The notes beneath the pieces are model-generated. The model had not been told where the DNA came from, searched no databases, and saw nothing but the letters and a program-made list of their open reading frames with translations. DNA of 64,000 nucleotides from JBHICC01 sp046759385. Lineage in GTDB: Bacteria; Pseudomonadota; Gammaproteobacteria; Acidiferrobacterales; SPGG2. The position numbers were made by a program, and so were the translations under genes. This document shows, piece by piece, positions 54,556 to 63,918 of this stretch; positions within the stretch are counted from its first letter, which is position 1, and each line of letters opens with the position of its first letter. Location of the stretch: NCBI GenBank assembly GCA_046759385.1, contig JBHICC010000001.1:62001-126000 (forward strand), in the 5' to 3' direction.

Positions 54556-55536
54556 ATGGGAACGGGTGCGGACCAAGCGTTAAGCGGTGTGCTACTTGAT
54601 CGCGCGACGATCGACGCCGGCGGCGACATTGCGTTCAGCGACCTTGAATCGATCTTCCCCAAATGGCGGTCGTTCGACTACACCGCAAAAGCAGACGTGG
54701 ACGAGCGCATACGCGGCGCGACCGTGGTTATCAGTAACAAGGCCGTACTTGATGCAGCGAGTATACGAGCAGCGCCACAGTTGCGTTTTGTCTGCATCGC
54801 TGCCACGGGTACGAACAACGTTGACCTACAGGTTGCCAAAAAGCTCGGCATTCCGGTGTCGAATGTGCGCCGCTACGCGACGCCGGCTGTTAGCCAACAT
54901 ACGATGGCGCTGATTCTCGCCTTGAGCACGCGTTTGATCGACTACCATGAGGCTGTACGCGCCGGGCGCTGGCAGCAGGCCATGCAGTTCTGCTTGTTGG
55001 ATTACCCGATCCACGAGCTTGACGGCAGGACCTTAGGCATCGTTGGCTACGGCGAGCTGGGCCAGGGTGTCGCTGGCCTGGCTCGTGCTTTCGGTATGAA
55101 GGTATTGATTGCGCAACGACCCGGCGGCCCAGCACAAGCCGACCGCGTGCCCCTGAATGATCTGCTACCTCAAGTCGACGTATTAAGTCTGCACTGCCCG
55201 CTGACGGCAGAAACCAAAGGCCTCATCGGCGAGCGCGAGCTTAAGCTGATGAAGCCCGATGCGATCCTAATTAACACCGCGCGCGGCGGCATCGTCGACG
55301 AAGCGGCGCTTGCGAGCGCGTTACACGCAGGAATCATCGGCGGTGCGGGCATTGATGTGTTGACTGTGGAACCCCCGGCCAGCGGCAATCCCTTGCTCGC
55401 CGACGACATCCCTAACCTCATTGTTACGCCGCACTCGGCGTGGGCAAGCCGTGAAACGCGTCAGCGGTTAGTCGACGAAGTTGCCGCCAACATCCGCGCC
55501 TTTCTCGACGGTAACCCAAGAAATCTAGTCGTGTAA
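54556..55536 (+). CDS. D-2-hydroxyacid dehydrogenase (glycerate dehydrogenase-like)
   Basis: NAD(P)-dependent dehydrogenase of 326 residues. The NAD site is GIVGYGELGQGVA, and the catalytic triad is Arg in NTARGGIVDE, Glu in DVLTVEPP and His in VTPHSAWAS. The pattern fits hydroxypyruvate/glyoxylate reductases (HprA type). The substrate cannot be settled by eye. It follows the exporter genes by eight bases and converges with the chalcone-isomerase-fold gene, whose stop is two bases away. Confidence 0.9.
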   Translation: MGTGADQALSGVLLDRATIDAGGDIAFSDLESIFPKWRSFDYTAKADVDERIRGATVVISNKAVLDAASIRAAPQLRFVCIAATGTNNVDLQVAKKLGIPVSNVRRYATPAVSQHTMALILALSTRLIDYHEAVRAGRWQQAMQFCLLDYPIHELDGRTLGIVGYGELGQGVAGLARAFGMKVLIAQRPGGPAQADRVPLNDLLPQVDVLSLHCPLTAETKGLIGERELKLMKPDAILINTARGGIVDEAALASALHAGIIGGAGIDVLTVEPPASGNPLLADDIPNLIVTPHSAWASRETRQRLVDEVAANIRAFLDGNPRNLVV

Positions 55537-55537
55537 T

Positions 55538-56098
55538 CTAGCTCCCAAGCATCGCCCGCTTAAGACCGCTATCGGCGGGCTCGGCGCCTAACCAGACCTT
55601 GAGCAACGCCTTGCTGAAATCTGCTCCGGGAATTGTACCTTTGGGTTTACCGTTGATAGTGACCTGCGTGCCGGTGCCGGGCACGTAATCCATCAGAATC
55701 ACGTCGCCTTTGTTAGCATCGGTGAAGAGCTTGTTGAAATCATTAAGCCGAGCCTGGAGCTTGCTCATATCGGCCTTGGAGTTACTGTTGAAGCCCACGT
55801 TCCAGCCTTCGACGAGCTTTTCACGCTCGACCTTCTTATAGAGGAAATGCATGAGTACGCGCTTGGGCCCCGATTCGTTCAGTGCGGCCTCTGTCGTTGT
55901 GACTTTATTGGCCAGGTAAAGCGCACCGACGTAGACCTTGACGAAAAACTTCTTGCGTACACCAGCGCCATTTAGCACAAGCGTCGCCCCGGCGAGCTGC
56001 GTGGTGTCGTCAAGCTTGACGCCGGCCACTTTCGCTGCGTTGGCGGGAGAGGTTAGCAGCGCGGCAACTAGAGAAACAGGAAGCAATAAGGCTTTCAT
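55538..56098 (-). CDS. secreted chalcone isomerase-like protein
   Basis: Periplasmic protein of 186 residues with a clear signal peptide (cut after about NANA at residue 21). The domain is the bacterial chalcone-isomerase-like fold, with GATLVLNGAGVRKKFFVKVYVGALYL and later MDYVPGTGTQVTINGKPKG spread over the usual length. Bacterial members are not plant-type isomerases and probably bind fatty acids or other lipids; the role is unknown. An AAGGAGGG precedes the ATG. Its promoter region is shared with the divergent DUF4153 gene. Confidence 0.87.
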   Translation of the reverse strand: MKALLLPVSLVAALLTSPANAAKVAGVKLDDTTQLAGATLVLNGAGVRKKFFVKVYVGALYLANKVTTTEAALNESGPKRVLMHFLYKKVEREKLVEGWNVGFNSNSKADMSKLQARLNDFNKLFTDANKGDVILMDYVPGTGTQVTINGKPKGTIPGADFSKALLKVWLGAEPADSGLKRAMLGS

Positions 56099-56301
56099 TC
56101 CCTCCTCCTTCCGACCAAGGGATTAGAGTGAGGGTGAGTTTAAGGCCCAATATGGCATTCGTTCCAGCCTGTTGTGAATCGCTAGCGTTTTGCAGGTGTT
56201 TGCTGCTTATCGCCCGGGAATGCTCGCTCAGGTGTCTGACACGTTGCATTCGCCGTGCTGAAGATGAAAACTTCGATTAACTCTATGCACACAAAATCAC
56301 G

Positions 56302-58077
56302 ATGCGTGGAATTGATATGGTACTAAGCGACAGTGCTCGTCAGCGCCTTGTATTAGTACTTGTTGGTGCATTGCAAGGGGTGGTCTCCTGGCTCACGGCG
56401 AAGTACTGGCCGACAGAACCGCATGCTGCCGCCGTTCTGGCATCGATATTGACGTTTACACTTATCTTCGGCTGGACATTCCAGCTGCTATGGAGGGGTC
56501 GCCATATCGCCAGACTGCTTTCTGTCGTGGTGAGCGTGGCCGCGGTATTCGCGTTGGTGGCGTTGTGGGTCTGGTGGCAGTTACCCGGCCAAAACCCGCT
56601 TTACCACGGTGACAGCTATCGTACCTTTACATTTATCCTGGCCAGCGCCGTTGCCGTGTACGTATTGATCCCTTTCGGCCAGATTTTCTACAACAGTGGC
56701 CGGTTTTCCTTTTCTTACATGGAGCTCTTTCGGCACAGCTGGAATACGCCGTTCATTATTTTGGTCGCAACTATGTTCACCGGCCTCTACTGGACATTGA
56801 TTTACCTTTGGGGGGCGCTGTTCGGGCTGCTGGCGATCGAATTCTTCAAAGAGCTCTTCAGCTCCGCGCCCTTTGTTCACGTAACGACTTATCTCATTCT
56901 TGGGCTTGGCCTCGCTTTGGGCAAGGAGAGCAATAAGATCATCAACACCCTGCGGCGAATTACTTTGCTTGTTTTTAGAACATTGATGCCGCTGCTGGCG
57001 TTTATCGCGCTATTGTTTCTCGCCACGCTTCCCGTTACTGGGTTGCAGCCGCTATGGGATACAAAGGCGGCTTCACCGCTGCTGCTAATCCTTCTGCTGT
57101 TAACGATTCTTTTTATTAACGCTGTGTTGCAGGATGGTAGTGGCGCGAAGCCGTATACCCTGTGGGTGCGCAAAGGGGTTGAAGGGATGCTATTGGCCAT
57201 GCCGGTTTTCGCGGCGTTAGCACTTTATGCAATCGGATTGCGTATCGCGCAATACGGGATTACACCGGACCGCTTATATACGGTTCTCATTGTCATCATC
57301 ACAGGGTTATATGCTCTCGGATATGCCGCCGCTGTGCCAGCCAGACAGGCGGTGTGGCTCGGGGTCATGCGGCCGGTGAACGTTGCTGTTTCGCTTATTA
57401 TTGTCGGCTCGGCGGTTTTATTGCATACGCCCGTCTTGGATCCGCTCGGCTGGAGCGCACGCAATCAGTACGCGCGCCTTGTTGAAGGTAAAGTTGATGC
57501 CGAGGAGTTCGACTATGGTTCACTCCGGTTTCGATTTGGTCATGCCGGGTACGCTAAACTCAAGGCACTGCAGAAACTTCGGGATCACGCGCAGGCAAAC
57601 GTTATCCGAGACAAGATCGCAATCACATTAGAGGCGAAATCTTATTATTCCTGGCGCGAGGGTCGCGTGCCTAGGTATTCGATGCACGACGTCCGTGAAA
57701 GGATATCATCGCTATTGCCTGAGAAACGACTTCCTACGGAGTTCTTGAAGTACATGACGACCACCCACCGCGAGCTAGTTAGCACGTGCATGACGAGCGA
57801 TGGTTGCTTCGTGTTTTTACAAAACTTGGACGATGATCCAGGCGATGAGTATGTGTTCATTCCTCCCGGGGGTAGCCACCGCGATGTGTTGGTGTTTGAT
57901 CGAGTCGGCGTCAGCTGGAAACGGGTTGCTAAATTGATTGATAAGAACGGCCGGCGACCATGGCCAGGCACTCTGATTGACGAGTTGCGCAACGCGAACA
58001 TTGAGCTCGTTACTCCTAAGTTCGGCAACATGAAGGTTGGGGATTCGTTTTATTTTGTAAATGAACTGAAAGAGTAA
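56302..58077 (+). CDS. DUF4153 membrane protein
   Basis: Inner-membrane protein of 591 residues, function unknown. About twelve hydrophobic helices fill residues 15-385, which is the DUF4153 region. A soluble C-terminal domain of some 200 residues follows, with YYSWREGRVPRYSMHDVRER and a beta-rich end. An in-frame ATG at 56317 (MVLSD) is a possible later start. It stands alone on its strand, divergent from the secreted chalcone-isomerase-like gene, and ends at the hairpin 58083-58117. No catalytic motif is visible. Confidence 0.85.
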   Translation: MRGIDMVLSDSARQRLVLVLVGALQGVVSWLTAKYWPTEPHAAAVLASILTFTLIFGWTFQLLWRGRHIARLLSVVVSVAAVFALVALWVWWQLPGQNPLYHGDSYRTFTFILASAVAVYVLIPFGQIFYNSGRFSFSYMELFRHSWNTPFIILVATMFTGLYWTLIYLWGALFGLLAIEFFKELFSSAPFVHVTTYLILGLGLALGKESNKIINTLRRITLLVFRTLMPLLAFIALLFLATLPVTGLQPLWDTKAASPLLLILLLLTILFINAVLQDGSGAKPYTLWVRKGVEGMLLAMPVFAALALYAIGLRIAQYGITPDRLYTVLIVIITGLYALGYAAAVPARQAVWLGVMRPVNVAVSLIIVGSAVLLHTPVLDPLGWSARNQYARLVEGKVDAEEFDYGSLRFRFGHAGYAKLKALQKLRDHAQANVIRDKIAITLEAKSYYSWREGRVPRYSMHDVRERISSLLPEKRLPTEFLKYMTTTHRELVSTCMTSDGCFVFLQNLDDDPGDEYVFIPPGGSHRDVLVFDRVGVSWKRVAKLIDKNGRRPWPGTLIDELRNANIELVTPKFGNMKVGDSFYFVNELKE

Positions 58078-58082
58078 GGAGC

Positions 58083-58117
58083 GCCCAGTGAAAGGCACTA
58101 GTCGCTACTGGGCTTTA
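58083..58117 (+). terminator. terminator between DUF4153 and NUDIX genes
   Basis: Seven-base arms GCCCAGT (58083-58089) and ACTGGGC (58107-58113) with a 17-base loop and a short T run after the right arm. The right arm lies across the NUDIX stop codon, so the structure serves the convergent gene ends. The long loop makes it a moderate candidate. Confidence 0.5.
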
Positions 58118-58536
58118 TCACCGATAAGTGCGTGCGCCCAGTCGAGGATGGGTTGCACGCGTGGCGCCAGTAGCTCGCGCGCGTCCTCGTAATCGATCCA
58201 CCGAAACTCGTGGTGCTCGGGATGGCCGAGTTCTGAGTTGATCGGCAACGACACATCACCTTCACTGCTCGCGGCGATATAGTAGCGCGCGACCTTGCCG
58301 CGGCGGTAAGGCGGGGTTTCGCGATAGTCATTGCCCCAACGAAACGTGAGACCCGTAAGGGTCGTTTCTTCCTCCACTTCGCGGACGGCGGTTGCCAGCG
58401 GATCTTCGTTTTCCTCCACAAGACCTTTAGGAAAGTCCCAGTAGTGATAGGCGCGCAGCAGGAGATAACGCGGCTCATTGTCTCGATAACGAACGATGAC
58501 GACACCGGCGGACAAGATCTTTGCGGGTTGTGCCAC
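58105..58536 (-). CDS. NUDIX hydrolase (dinucleoside tetraphosphatase-like)
   Basis: A 143-residue NUDIX enzyme that cleaves a nucleoside diphosphate linked to another group. The NUDIX box runs GLVEENEDPLATAVREVEEE; the usual Gly at its end is Thr. The FPKGLVE lead and the short N-terminus SAGVVIVRYRD resemble Ap4A hydrolases. Last gene of a five-gene operon, four bases after a permease. Its link to export is not obvious. Confidence 0.9.
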   Translation of the reverse strand: MAQPAKILSAGVVIVRYRDNEPRYLLLRAYHYWDFPKGLVEENEDPLATAVREVEEETTLTGLTFRWGNDYRETPPYRRGKVARYYIAASSEGDVSLPINSELGHPEHHEFRWIDYEDARELLAPRVQPILDWAHALIGDKAQ

Positions 58537-58540
58537 GGCG

Positions 58541-59737
58541 CTACTCGGTGCGCAGGGCCTCTACGGGATCGAGCCAGGCCGCGCGCCGCGCCGGAACGAC
58601 GCCAGCGGCTAGTCCGATGGTGACGGCGAGGCAAGCAGCGAAGATGATATAAGCCCACGGTAGTTGTACTGGCAGGTCTGGCACGGTCACACGCAGCAGT
58701 TCCGCGCCCGCCATACCGAGCGTGAGCCCCACTACACCGCCGATCGCCCCCAACATCATTGCCTCGCCAAGAAACAAGGTCAGAACCTGGCGGCGACCGG
58801 CGCCAATGGCCCGCAGCAATCCGATTTCTGGCACCCTTTCATTCACGGCGATAATCATTATCGTAAGAATGCCGACACCGCCTACCAACAGCGATATCCC
58901 CCCCAGCGCCCCGACCGCAAACGTAAGGATGTTAAGTATGGAACCCAGCACCTCGAGCATTTGCGCCTGTGTCGTGATCGTGAAATCCTCCGAGCCATGA
59001 CGCGCGCTGAGGGTTCGGCGTATGCCTGCTACCACTTCATCGACCGGCGCGTCTGCTCCGTAAAACACGTCGATTTCGAGCAGGCTGTCGCGGTTGAACA
59101 ACTCCAGCGCCTTACCAATCGGGATGTATACCGCATCGTCAACATCCCAGCCCAGAATGTTCCCTTTCGGCTCCATCACGCCGATGATGCGATAGCGATC
59201 CCCCCCGACGCGTATGCGTGCGCCGAGAGGGTTCGCGTTACCGAATAGTTCTTGTTTGAGCGTTGTTCCTACCACTGCGAACGCGCGCGCTGCGCGCGGG
59301 TCATCCGGTGGTAAAAACCGACCGACCGCGACGCCAAAGCGAAACGCGTGCGGAAAGTCATGTCCAACGCCGTTGACGGTTGTGCGTCGGCGTTTGGCGC
59401 GTGCCTCGACCTGTGCGTTTCCCTGTACTACCGGTACCGTCGCTACCACGTGGCGAACGCGTCGCAAGGCTTCAGCGTCTTCGATAGTGAGTGGGCGCAC
59501 CGTGCGAAGGAGACCTGGAAGACCGTGCGTTTCGGTGCGCCCCGGATTGACGGCAATCAGATTGGTGCCGAACTGCGTGAACTCGGCAAGTACGTATTGA
59601 TGTACGCCTTCTCCGATGGCGGTCAGCAGCACCACTGCTGCAATACCGATGGCGATACCGAGCACAGTCAAGGCTGAGCGCAGACGATGCGCAAGCACAG
59701 CGCCTGTCGTTAGCCGAATTAGGTCGCGTGCGCGCAC
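58541..59737 (-). CDS. FtsX/MacB-type ABC permease, copy 2
   Basis: Permease of 398 residues with the MacB topology: one N-terminal helix (about 20-42), a large periplasmic domain (about 45-270), and three C-terminal helices with GVGILTIMIIAVNERVPEIG and the family-typical RAIGAGRRQVLTLFLGEA. The end PARRAAWLDPVEALRTE is characteristic. It lies three bases after its paralogue. Unlike MacB it has no fused ATPase. Confidence 0.93.
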   Translation of the reverse strand: MRARDLIRLTTGAVLAHRLRSALTVLGIAIGIAAVVLLTAIGEGVHQYVLAEFTQFGTNLIAVNPGRTETHGLPGLLRTVRPLTIEDAEALRRVRHVVATVPVVQGNAQVEARAKRRRTTVNGVGHDFPHAFRFGVAVGRFLPPDDPRAARAFAVVGTTLKQELFGNANPLGARIRVGGDRYRIIGVMEPKGNILGWDVDDAVYIPIGKALELFNRDSLLEIDVFYGADAPVDEVVAGIRRTLSARHGSEDFTITTQAQMLEVLGSILNILTFAVGALGGISLLVGGVGILTIMIIAVNERVPEIGLLRAIGAGRRQVLTLFLGEAMMLGAIGGVVGLTLGMAGAELLRVTVPDLPVQLPWAYIIFAACLAVTIGLAAGVVPARRAAWLDPVEALRTE

Positions 59738-59740
59738 ACG

Positions 59741-60946
59741 CTATCTCCGCGAAAGCGCCTGCACGGGATCGAGCCGCGCCGCACGTCGCGCAGGCAGCAC
59801 GCCGAAGAATAGTCCCGTAAACAATGCCACCGCGAGCGCCGAGGCAACTGCCCACAACGGTGTTCCGACTGGGAATGCCGGGTAGATGCGACCGATTATC
59901 CAACCTCCGAACTGACCGGCGCAAAAACCTAGCGCGGCACCGAAGAAGGAGAGCACGCCTGCTTCGGCGAGAAAAAGTGCCTGTATTGTTCGGGCCGTAG
60001 CACCAAGCGCCTTGAGCAAACCGATCTCAGATGTACGTTGCGAGACCGCAACCAGCATGACATTCATGATCAGGATACCGGCGACAGCAAGGCTAATCGC
60101 CGCTATGCCGGCGACCGTTAGTGTCAGTGCGCGAAGCACCCGATCGAAGGTGGCAAGCACGGCGTCTTGGGTGATCACGGTGACATCATCCTCTCCGTCA
60201 TGACGCGTACGTATGATTTCGGTAATACGGCTGCGTGCATCGGCAATTGCCTCACGGCTGCGCGCCTCGACAAGGATGCGGAACAGCGATGCGGTATCGA
60301 ACAGCGCCAGCGCGGATGCCACCGGTATCACCACGACCTCCTCGATGTCTATGCCAATGCTGCGCCCTTCCGAAGCCAGTACACCAATGACGCGAAAGCG
60401 ACGATCACCAATGCGCACCCACTGTCCAAGCGTCTTCTCAGGGCCGAAGAGTTCCTGGCGGATCTTAGCGCCGAGCACGCACACCGGCGAGGCCCGACGC
60501 GGATCGGTGGCGGGTAAGAACCGCCCCTGCGCCATAGCAAGGTGCCGGACCGCGAGAAACTCGTGGGTCGTGCCGATGACAATAGCGTCGCGGTCGCGGC
60601 GTGCAAACGATGCCGCGGCGCTGCCTACCGAAATTGGTGCAATCCGTCGCACTGCGCGGATACGCTCGAGCGCGAACGCATCGTCGATCGTGAGATCGCG
60701 CGGCGTTTGTCCCAGTAAAGGTGGTGGTCCGCCTGTTGTTTCCGATCGTCCAGGCAATACGATCAACAAATGCGTGCCGAGCGAGGAAAACTCATTGACC
60801 ACAAAACGCCGCGCGCCATCGCCGAGCGACGTCAAGATAACCACGGCGGCTACACCGATTGCCATGGCAATTAGCATCAGCAAAGTGCGCAGCCGATAAC
60901 CTCGCAGCGCCTTGCCGGCGAACCTCAAGACATCACCCGGCCCCAC
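59741..60946 (-). CDS. FtsX/MacB-type ABC permease, copy 1
   Basis: Permease of 401 residues with the same plan as its neighbour: helix at about 18-40, periplasmic domain, then three helices including ILIMNVMLVAVSQRTSEIG and LKALGATARTIQALFLAEA. It ends PARRAARLDPVQALSRR. The start overlaps the ATPase gene by 14 bases. Two distinct permeases with a single ATPase suggest a heterodimeric transporter. Similarity between the two is clear in the membrane part and low in the periplasmic part. Confidence 0.93.
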   Translation of the reverse strand: MGPGDVLRFAGKALRGYRLRTLLMLIAMAIGVAAVVILTSLGDGARRFVVNEFSSLGTHLLIVLPGRSETTGGPPPLLGQTPRDLTIDDAFALERIRAVRRIAPISVGSAAASFARRDRDAIVIGTTHEFLAVRHLAMAQGRFLPATDPRRASPVCVLGAKIRQELFGPEKTLGQWVRIGDRRFRVIGVLASEGRSIGIDIEEVVVIPVASALALFDTASLFRILVEARSREAIADARSRITEIIRTRHDGEDDVTVITQDAVLATFDRVLRALTLTVAGIAAISLAVAGILIMNVMLVAVSQRTSEIGLLKALGATARTIQALFLAEAGVLSFFGAALGFCAGQFGGWIIGRIYPAFPVGTPLWAVASALAVALFTGLFFGVLPARRAARLDPVQALSRR

Positions 60947-61628
60947 GTCGCCTCCCCGTCGCCCTGTCGCTTTCTATTCGACCATCGACCATATGAATCT
61001 GGCGTGTTGCGCGCTCCGCGATCTCGGGATCGTGTGTGACAACGATTAACGTGATGTTCTTGCGGTTAAGTTCCTCGAGCACTTCAAGCACCTCACGGCC
61101 AGCGGCACGGTCGAGATTACCGGTGGGCTCGTCGGCAAGGATTACCGAAGGTTGCAGAATCGTAGCGCGCGCGATCGCAACGCGCTGGCGCTGACCACCC
61201 GAGAGCTGCTCCGGCTTGTGGTGCTTGCGATCGCCGAGCGCGACGGCGTCGAGGATACGGTCGACACGCGTTCTGCGTTCGCTCGGCGCCAACCCCGCCA
61301 GAATAAGTGGCAGCTCCGTGTTTTCCGCGGCAGTTAGACGTGGAATTAGATGGAAGAACTGGAACACGAACCCGAACTTATCTCGTCGGATCTGTGCCTG
61401 CTCCACGTCGGCGAGCGTTGTCACATCTTGACCGTCAAATCTGTATATGCCTGACGTGGGGCGATCGAGAAGTCCGACAATATTGAGCAAGGTGGACTTA
61501 CCCGACCCCGACGGTCCCATCAATGCAACATACTCGCCTCGGCCGATGTCGAGGGTGACATCCCTCAGAGCGTGAACCGACTGGTCGCCAACATCAAAGA
61601 TCCGGTGGATCTGGCCTAACCGGATCAC
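60933..61628 (-). CDS. LolD/MacB-type ABC ATPase
   Basis: Stand-alone ATPase of 231 residues for the two permeases. Walker A GPSGSGKSTLLN, Q-loop FVFQFFHLIPRLTA, signature LSGGQRQRVAIARA, Walker B VILADEPTGNLD and the H-loop in VVTHDPEIAERA are intact. It overlaps the adaptor gene by four bases (ATGA) and the first permease by 14. The type belongs to transporters that move substrates from periplasm or membrane outward. Confidence 0.95.
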   Translation of the reverse strand: MIRLGQIHRIFDVGDQSVHALRDVTLDIGRGEYVALMGPSGSGKSTLLNIVGLLDRPTSGIYRFDGQDVTTLADVEQAQIRRDKFGFVFQFFHLIPRLTAAENTELPLILAGLAPSERRTRVDRILDAVALGDRKHHKPEQLSGGQRQRVAIARATILQPSVILADEPTGNLDRAAGREVLEVLEELNRKNITLIVVTHDPEIAERATRQIHMVDGRIESDRATGRRRGAG

Positions 61629-62821
61629 GGCGTCCTTTTCGGGACTTCGGGTAATACATAGGCGCCGTCCTCGACCCCCTCCCGCTCGACGGAGACAACG
61701 ATCTGGTCACCGGCCTCAAGCCCGGATCGCACTTCGGTGAACTTCCAATTTGCAAGTCCAGGCTCGAAGCGCCGCTCCTGCAGGCGTTGCGTTTGTGGTC
61801 GGTAAACCAGCACGCGGTAGCCTTCTAGCACCGCTTCGGTCGGCACGCGCAGCACCTTTTCGCGAGTATCGAGGACAATCTCAAGGTCAGCGCTGTAACC
61901 GGGCAGTAATCGCTTCGTCTCCTTCGGATCCGTGAAAGCGGCCTCTACCTCCACAGTGCGCGCTTGCTTCTCACGGTCAAGTACGTAAGGCGCGACACGT
62001 TTCACTTGGCCGTCGAACGAACGTCCGGCGAAGGCATCGAGGGTGATGCGCGTCGTCTGCCCGGGCTGAACCGCGGGAGCATCGACTTCGTCGATCGGCG
62101 CAGTCACATACAAACATTGCTGACCGATCAAATCGATGGCCGGCAGTGTTGGGATGCCTGGCGGTGATGGTGTGACGAACTCTCCAAGCTTTGCATTTAC
62201 TTCTGCCACGACACCATCAAACGGCGCCACGAGTATCGTTCGCTCAAGCGCTGAGCGTGCCACCGATACACGCACGCGGCTAACCTCGGCGGTAGCGCCA
62301 GCGGCTCGGCAAGCGGCTTCCCCGGCGTCGGCATCGGCGACCGCCTGATCGACGGTGTCTTCCGAGACCAAGCGCGACTTCTTAAGGCTCAGGAGCCGCT
62401 TCGCTTCGCGCTCGGCCGCCTTGGCGAGCGCGCAGGCCTCTTGTGTGCGTGCTTTGGCGGCCTTAGCTTCGCTTTTTGCGAGCTTAAGCTCGGCTTTCAG
62501 GTCCTCATTCCATAGGCTCAGCAATTCTTGACCCGCGCGCACGCGGTCGCCCGCGCGCACCGGTAAGCGCGCAACCTGCCCTCCGGTAGGTGGCGCCATA
62601 CGTGCGCGCTGACACGCTTCAACGGTGCCGGCGCGGGTGTTGGCGACGCTGGCTTCGACGCGCCCGTGGTCGACCGACCATAGAACGACACCGATGGGCT
62701 TGGGTCGCGAGAGATACCAAGCACCGACGCCCGCTCCTGTCAGCGCGCACAGCAAGAGCAAGAACAACCAAACCTTGCCGCGTTTCTGAGACGAAGAGAC
62801 CGAATTTGAACCGTTACTCAT
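61625..62821 (-). CDS. MacA/HlyD-type periplasmic adaptor
   Basis: Membrane-fusion protein of 398 residues from the ATG at 62821. One N-terminal helix (about 17-36), a lipoyl-like half (ARLPVRAGDRVRAGQELLSL), a coiled-coil hairpin (about 100-170, Ala/Lys/Glu-rich), the returning lipoyl half (APFDGVVAEVNAKLGE), and beta-barrel domains. It heads the operon adaptor-ATPase-permease-permease-NUDIX. The usual outer-membrane partner (TolC-like) is not in the window. The cargo is unknown. Confidence 0.92.
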   Translation of the reverse strand: MSNGSNSVSSSQKRGKVWLFLLLLCALTGAGVGAWYLSRPKPIGVVLWSVDHGRVEASVANTRAGTVEACQRARMAPPTGGQVARLPVRAGDRVRAGQELLSLWNEDLKAELKLAKSEAKAAKARTQEACALAKAAEREAKRLLSLKKSRLVSEDTVDQAVADADAGEAACRAAGATAEVSRVRVSVARSALERTILVAPFDGVVAEVNAKLGEFVTPSPPGIPTLPAIDLIGQQCLYVTAPIDEVDAPAVQPGQTTRITLDAFAGRSFDGQVKRVAPYVLDREKQARTVEVEAAFTDPKETKRLLPGYSADLEIVLDTREKVLRVPTEAVLEGYRVLVYRPQTQRLQERRFEPGLANWKFTEVRSGLEAGDQIVVSVEREGVEDGAYVLPEVPKRTP

Positions 62822-62922
62822 CGTACGAACTCGCCACCGCGGATGCGGTGAAACGTCAAACCGATGTCCGCCCACATGCTACCAGAAAGACCCGCCGACA
62901 CGAGGCGCCGATCCACCAGCAC

Positions 62923-63918
62923 TTATCGTTGATAGCGCAGGCGCAGCTCCTCTGGGCTTGGCATGAGGTAGACCTGGTTAGCGAGCTCAGGGTAAGGGAG
63001 GCAACGGCTGTGGCGATTGAGTAAGGTGATGGGGACGATTAGGGGGATTCGCCTGAGGCGATACTCGTCTATGGCATCGCGTAGCTCGATCCGATCATCG
63101 ACCGCGACGTGCTTATTAAGGTAACCCATCACATGGCCAAGCACACGGGCATGCCGGTTCCGCGTCGCGCGCTGGCGGAAAATTTCCATCAGGCTGCAGA
63201 CATAGCTGCGCGTCAGCCTGTTTAGGGGCGAGTCGGTGTTTCCGAGCGCATGCGCTAGGTTCCGGTAGCGGCTGTCGGCGTGCACCATGAACGTTAACCT
63301 GTGTCCGGCATGGAATCGGCGCAAGCGCTCGCGAGTGACGCCGCGGCGGAGTAACTCTTGCCATCGGTAGTAGCAGAAGACTTGCTCGATAAAATGATCG
63401 CGCAACGCCGAGCGCTCGAGGTGCTCCTCGTCCACTATCGGTAGTAGCGAGTGCTTCGCCATAAACTCACGGGCGAAGATGCCGACACCTATGCTTCTCG
63501 GTCGACCGTTACGGGTATGCACTTTCACCCCGCGCGGCCCGCAACTCGGTGAGTTGCACTTGAAGACGTAACCGCTAATGTCCTTGAGCTCTCGGGCGAT
63601 TCGCCTCGCGTAGGCGGCGAGGGCGTCTGTGACATCAAGACTGTCGTCATCGATGCCACGCACGCGCGTATCGGCAGCCAAGCTTAGGAGTCGTATCGGT
63701 GGGCGCGGGGTACCGAGGCCGATTGCGACTTCAGGGCATACCGGTACCAGGTCGAATGCCTGTCCGAGCACGTCAACAACGAACCGATCGCGCTTATGGT
63801 TACCATCATAACGGACACGATTGCCCACTAGGCAACTGCTCACGCCAACGCGGATCTTCGGGTGAGCCTGCCTCGTGAGTGGGGTTGGCGGAATGCGCAC
63901 TGACATCACATGGCTCAC
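62923..63918 (-). CDS. DUF523-DUF1722 fusion protein
   Basis: The 331 residues join an N-terminal DUF523 domain (about 20-165) and a C-terminal DUF1722/YbgA domain (about 190-310). DUF523 includes TudS, a thiouracil desulfidase with a 4Fe-4S cluster held by three cysteines; here Cys29 (SSCLVG), Cys61 (PVCPEV) and Cys126 (PSCGPRG) are in the right places. So a cluster and a sulfur-removing reaction are likely, by family. The GTG at 63918 overlaps the upstream stop (GTGA); an ATG at 63906 is also possible. Confidence 0.88.
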   Translation of the reverse strand: MSHVMSVRIPPTPLTRQAHPKIRVGVSSCLVGNRVRYDGNHKRDRFVVDVLGQAFDLVPVCPEVAIGLGTPRPPIRLLSLAADTRVRGIDDDSLDVTDALAAYARRIARELKDISGYVFKCNSPSCGPRGVKVHTRNGRPRSIGVGIFAREFMAKHSLLPIVDEEHLERSALRDHFIEQVFCYYRWQELLRRGVTRERLRRFHAGHRLTFMVHADSRYRNLAHALGNTDSPLNRLTRSYVCSLMEIFRQRATRNRHARVLGHVMGYLNKHVAVDDRIELRDAIDEYRLRRIPLIVPITLLNRHSRCLPYPELANQVYLMPSPEELRLRYQR

